Source: Methylomonas sp.
GTDB lineage: Bacteria; Pseudomonadota; Gammaproteobacteria; Methylococcales; Methylomonadaceae
Assembly (NCBI GenBank): GCA_026990815.1
Contig: JALXCS010000403.1
Coordinates: 1-9,571 of the forward strand
Length of the DNA stretch: 9,571 nt
Direction: 5' to 3'
Shown here: piece after piece, positions 7,560-9,571 of the stretch
How positions within the stretch are numbered: the first letter of the stretch is position 1
How the letters are laid out: the number at the start of each line of letters is the position of its first letter
The notes under the pieces: model-generated
Database searches by the model: none
Seen by the model: only the letters and a program-made list of their open reading frames with translations
What the model was told of the DNA's origin: nothing
Made by a program: the position numbers and the translations under genes

Positions 7560-7636
7560 GCGCCCGTAGCTCAGCTGGATAGAGCGCAGTCCTCCGGAGG
7601 CTGAGGTCACAGGTTCGAATCCTGTCGGGCGCGCCA
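7560..7636 (+). tRNA. tRNA-Arg (anticodon CCG)
   Basis: The 77-nt sequence folds as a full cloverleaf. The acceptor stem is GCGCCCG/CGGGCGC, the D-stem GCTC/GAGC, and the anticodon stem CAGTC/GGCTG with loop CTCCGGA. The T-stem is ACAGG/CCTGT with loop TTCGAAT. The anticodon CCG is at 7594-7596 and reads the Arg codon CGG. Discriminator G and the CCA end are encoded. It closely resembles the gammaproteobacterial tRNA-Arg(CCG) that often serves as an integration target. Here recombinase-derived DNA adjoins its 3' end directly, marking the edge of an accessory region. Confidence 0.97.
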
Positions 7637-7640
7637 TTTT
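7600..7640. other. Presumed attachment-site region at the tRNA 3' end
   Basis: The recombinase remnant runs convergently up to and into the tRNA 3' half, the usual geometry when an element integrates in a tRNA gene and restores it. The other attachment copy would be a duplicate of the tRNA 3' end at the far side of the island, outside this window. The exact core is therefore not defined here. Confidence 0.3.
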
Positions 7641-8114
7641 CTTTTCACCCCCGTAAAATTCACCTGATGCCTTGAAAGGTAAAGTAGTTTCTGGGGTTCG
7701 AAGACCTTCGCCACGCACATACGCCAATCTGTCGGCAAAAGTGAGTTTCATCACTGCATGACGGTCTTCAATGCGCTCCCAATCCCAGAGCTCATGCGGG
7801 TTTGAGAGAAAATCCATCACGCTTAGAAAACTTTCATCAAAGTCTCTTAACGGACGACCACACAGAGCGACTTTTTCCTGCATGATCTGCTTTTCGAGCT
7901 GTAGTTCGCCGATGCGTTTTTCATAGGCGCTAACGACAACTGTTGATTCCGCATCCACGATACGATCCAGCACACTCGATCTTTTTCTCGGTCTTGTTCA
8001 TCTCCAACTGAAGGGACTTACTGTGTGTCTTCTGGTACTCCAGAAGATATTCCCGCAGCACTTTAAACATTGCCAATGCGATCTTAAAAAAATACTTGCT
8101 TTTCACATATCCGG

Positions 8115-8143
8115 TTGTCGTTTCCCCTATTTTCCTCTATTCT
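8115..8143 (+). promoter_or_regulatory. Possible promoter of the xis-like/hsdR operon
   Basis: TTGTCG (8115-8120) and TATTCT (8138-8143) are separated by 17 bp and each match four of six consensus bases. They lie about 30 bp upstream of the HTH gene start in an unusual pyrimidine-rich stretch (8121-8149). This is suggestive only. Confidence 0.3.
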
Positions 8144-8171
8144 CTCCTTAGTTATGAGGGCAAACAATGCT

Positions 8172-8357
8172 ATGACTGATGAAATTTTGACCTTGAAAGA
8201 GCTGGCAGCCTATTTAAAGCTCGCTGAAAAAACCGCCTATAAACTAGCCGCCGAGGGAAAGCTGCCAGGCTTCAAGGTCGGTGGAAGCTGGCGTTTTAAG
8301 GCAAAGGATATAGATCGCTGGATTGGAGAAAAAAAGACTAAAGAGGCAGACAAATGA
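8172..8357 (+). CDS. Excisionase-family helix-turn-helix DNA-binding protein
   Basis: The 61-residue product is a small MerR/Xis-like winged-helix DNA-binding domain. 'TLKELAAYLKLAEKTAYKLA' (7-26) forms the helix-turn-helix. 'GKLPGFKVGGSWRFKAKDID' (29-48) is the typical wing and second helix, followed by a Lys-rich end. Such proteins either direct recombinase excision or act as repressors, and they often precede type I restriction-modification genes on islands. I took the ATG at 8172 because the domain begins shortly after; GAGGG at 8156-8160 lies 11 bases upstream, a somewhat long spacing. An ATG at 8154 would add six residues. The stop overlaps the next start (ATGA at 8354-8357), so it is translationally coupled to what follows. 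With the neighbouring recombinase broken, control of hsdR expression is the likelier present role, but this is inference. Confidence 0.85.
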   Translation: MTDEILTLKELAAYLKLAEKTAYKLAAEGKLPGFKVGGSWRFKAKDIDRWIGEKKTKEADK

Positions 8358-8395
8358 GTTTTGAACTTCAGGCCATTGGCGGGGCGGATGCATGA
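8354..8395 (+). CDS. 13-codon ORF bridging the HTH gene and hsdR
   Basis: ATG at 8354 overlaps the stop of the HTH gene as ATGA, and the frame ('MSFELQAIGGADA') ends with TGA at 8393-8395, which again overlaps the hsdR start as ATGA. The double overlap could relay ribosomes from the HTH gene to hsdR. Alternatively it may be a deletion scar that kept the start of a lost gene (for example hsdM or hsdS) joined to hsdR. I do not recognise the peptide. There is no conservation evidence within the window. Confidence 0.3.
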   Translation: MSFELQAIGGADA

Positions 8396-9571
8396 CCAAA
8401 GAACAACAGATCGAAAATGCCTTAATTGCGAAGCTCAAAGACCTCAAATATACCTGGCGCGAGGATATATGCGACAAGGTAACGCTTGAGCAGAATTTCC
8501 GTGAAAAGTTTGAGGCCCTGAACCACGTTCACCTGACGGATTCTGAGTTTTCCCGCCTGCGTGATGAAATCGTCAATTCTGATGTCTTTGCCGCTGCCAA
8601 AACACTTCGGGAGCGCAATACCTTCCAGCGTGAAGATGGCACACCACTGCAATACACCTTGGTCAATATCAAAGACTGGTGCAAAAATGAATTTGAAGTT
8701 ATTAATCAGTTGCGTATCAACACCGATAACAGCCATCACCGCTATGATGTTATTTTGCTGATTAACGGTGTCCCCGTTGTTCAAGTTGAGCTGAAAACCC
8801 TGGGCCTCACGCCCCGCCGCGCCATGGAGCAAATAGTCGATTACAAGAACGACCCAGGCAACGGCTATACGAATACGCTGTTATGTTTCATGCAGCTCTT
8901 TATTGTCAGCAATCGGGACAACACCCTCTATTTTGCCAATAATCATTCCCAGCATTTCAGTTTTAACGCCGATGAGCGTTTCTTGCCGATTTATCAGCTC
9001 GCCCATGAAGACAACTCGAAAATAACCCATCTCGACGACTTCGCCGATCATTTCCTGGCCAAATGCACACTAGGCCAGATGATCAGTCGCTACATGGTTC
9101 TGGTGGCCAGCGAGCAAAAGCTGATGATCATGCGCCCGTATCAAATCTATGCTGTCAAGGCGATTGTTGATTGTATTCATCAAAATCGCGGCAACGGCTA
9201 TATCTGGCATACCACGGGTAGCGGTAAAACGCTGACATCATTTAAAGCCTCTACGCTCCTGAAAGATAATCCAGACATTGATAAATGCCTGTTTGTGGTA
9301 GACCGTAAAGACCTCGACCGCCAAACCCGTGAGGAATTCAACAAGTTTCAGGAAGGCTGCGTTGAAGAGAACACCAACACCGAAGCCCTGGTTCGGCGGA
9401 TGTTATCGGATTATAAAGGCGACAAAGTGATAGTTACCACCATCCAAAAGCTTGGTCTTGCGCTCGATGAGAACAGCAAGCGCAACCAACAGAATAAACA
9501 AAAAGGCAGGCAGACATACAAAGAGCGCCTGGAGCCGCTGAGAAATCAAAGAATTGTGTTTATCTTTGATG
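8392..9571 (+). CDS. hsdR: Type I restriction endonuclease subunit R (HsdR), 5' part, cut by window end
   Basis: The frame is open from ATG 8392 to the end of the window: 393 codons of a protein that usually has about 800-1100. HsdR is the ATP-dependent translocase and nuclease of type I restriction-modification complexes (R2M2S). The HsdR_N nuclease core is visible as a PD-(D/E)xK site: Asp119 in 'HHRYDVILLINGVP', then Glu133-Leu-Lys135 in 'VQVELKT'. The SF2 helicase motor starts with Walker A 'HTTGSGKT' at 273-280, then motif Ia 'FVVDRKDLDRQ' at 301-311 and 'IVTTIQKL' at 347-354. The last residues 'RIVFIFD' lead into the DE(A/C)H box, cut at the window end. No stop or frameshift is seen. 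The start overlaps the tiny upstream ORF by four bases. hsdM and hsdS, needed for specificity and modification, are not upstream and must lie downstream if the system is complete. Confidence 0.93.
   Translation, partial: MTKEQQIENALIAKLKDLKYTWREDICDKVTLEQNFREKFEALNHVHLTDSEFSRLRDEIVNSDVFAAAKTLRERNTFQREDGTPLQYTLVNIKDWCKNEFEVINQLRINTDNSHHRYDVILLINGVPVVQVELKTLGLTPRRAMEQIVDYKNDPGNGYTNTLLCFMQLFIVSNRDNTLYFANNHSQHFSFNADERFLPIYQLAHEDNSKITHLDDFADHFLAKCTLGQMISRYMVLVASEQKLMIMRPYQIYAVKAIVDCIHQNRGNGYIWHTTGSGKTLTSFKASTLLKDNPDIDKCLFVVDRKDLDRQTREEFNKFQEGCVEENTNTEALVRRMLSDYKGDKVIVTTIQKLGLALDENSKRNQQNKQKGRQTYKERLEPLRNQRIVFIFD

Larger units (their letters stand above)
7509..8100 (-). pseudogene. C-terminal remnant of a large serine recombinase, frameshifted
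   Basis: On the minus strand 7973-7509 reads 'VLDRIVDAESTVVVSAYEKR' and onward through 'LTFADRLAYVRGEGLRTPET' and 'TLPFK'. This matches the C-terminal region of recombinase-family proteins from proteobacterial integrative elements. Upstream, in a different frame (about 8100-7974), come 'KIALAMFKVLREYLLEYQ' and 'LQLEMNKTEKKIE', the expected preceding helical segment. The family consensus runs on from 'KIE' into 'xLLDRIV', so a small indel near 7974-7980 has broken the gene. The N-terminal resolvase domain with the catalytic serine and the zinc-ribbon part are absent; the frame is closed by TAG at 8137-8139. After about 7637 the frame continues through the antisense of the tRNA ('ARPTGFEPVTSASGG') to a stop at 7509, so true recombinase sequence ends near the tRNA. 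The gene cannot make an active integrase. Family assignment is from recalled similarity. Confidence 0.75.

Noticed and set aside
7560..7636. Minus-strand coding capacity across the tRNA as a genuine protein domain
   Set aside because: The sequence is fully explained by the tRNA cloverleaf; the peptide is a by-product of an open antisense frame.
8115..8171. Upstream extension of the HTH protein from a non-ATG start at 8115
   Set aside because: The added residues do not resemble the excisionase domain and overlap the likely promoter region; the domain starts just after the ATG at 8172.

Overview
The window looks like chromosome of an AT-leaning gammaproteobacterium. A Rep-type UvrD/Rep helicase, an AcrB-family RND pump, a tRNA-Arg(CCG) with encoded CCA and the tail of a PEP-CTERM protein all fit this. 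The combination is compatible with a Methylococcales-type methanotroph or a similar environmental group, but genus is inference only and no marker here fixes it.

Left part (1-4688): after an AT-rich leader come two co-directional genes 13 bp apart. They encode an RND periplasmic adaptor and an inner-membrane RND pump of the HAE1/AcrB type. No outer-membrane channel gene is visible, so the pump presumably uses a TolC-like protein encoded elsewhere. Immediately after the pump stop codon lies a compact 123-bp element built of nested inverted repeats around a REP-like hairpin (MITE-like).

Middle (4689-7559): a complete rep helicase gene starts directly after an in-frame stop codon and has no obvious Shine-Dalgarno. 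About 700 bp without an intact gene follow. This stretch holds a dispersed-repeat-like segment, an 11-bp hairpin, an orphaned PEP-CTERM sorting tail whose gene body is missing, and a textbook intrinsic terminator.

Right part (7560-9571): tRNA-Arg(CCG) marks the edge of an accessory region. Convergent to it is the frameshifted C-terminal remnant of a large serine recombinase, whose frame runs on into the antisense of the tRNA. Its catalytic N-terminus is gone. In its place, reading away from the tRNA, are an excisionase-like winged-helix/HTH gene, a 13-codon bridging ORF and the first 393 codons of a type I restriction endonuclease subunit (hsdR), cut by the window end. I read this as a decayed tRNA-anchored integrative element carrying a type I restriction-modification locus. 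hsdM and hsdS are not in the window.

I found no clearly new system. The most unusual things are the tRNA/recombinase/restriction junction, the orphan PEP-CTERM tail with its terminator, and the nested palindromic element.
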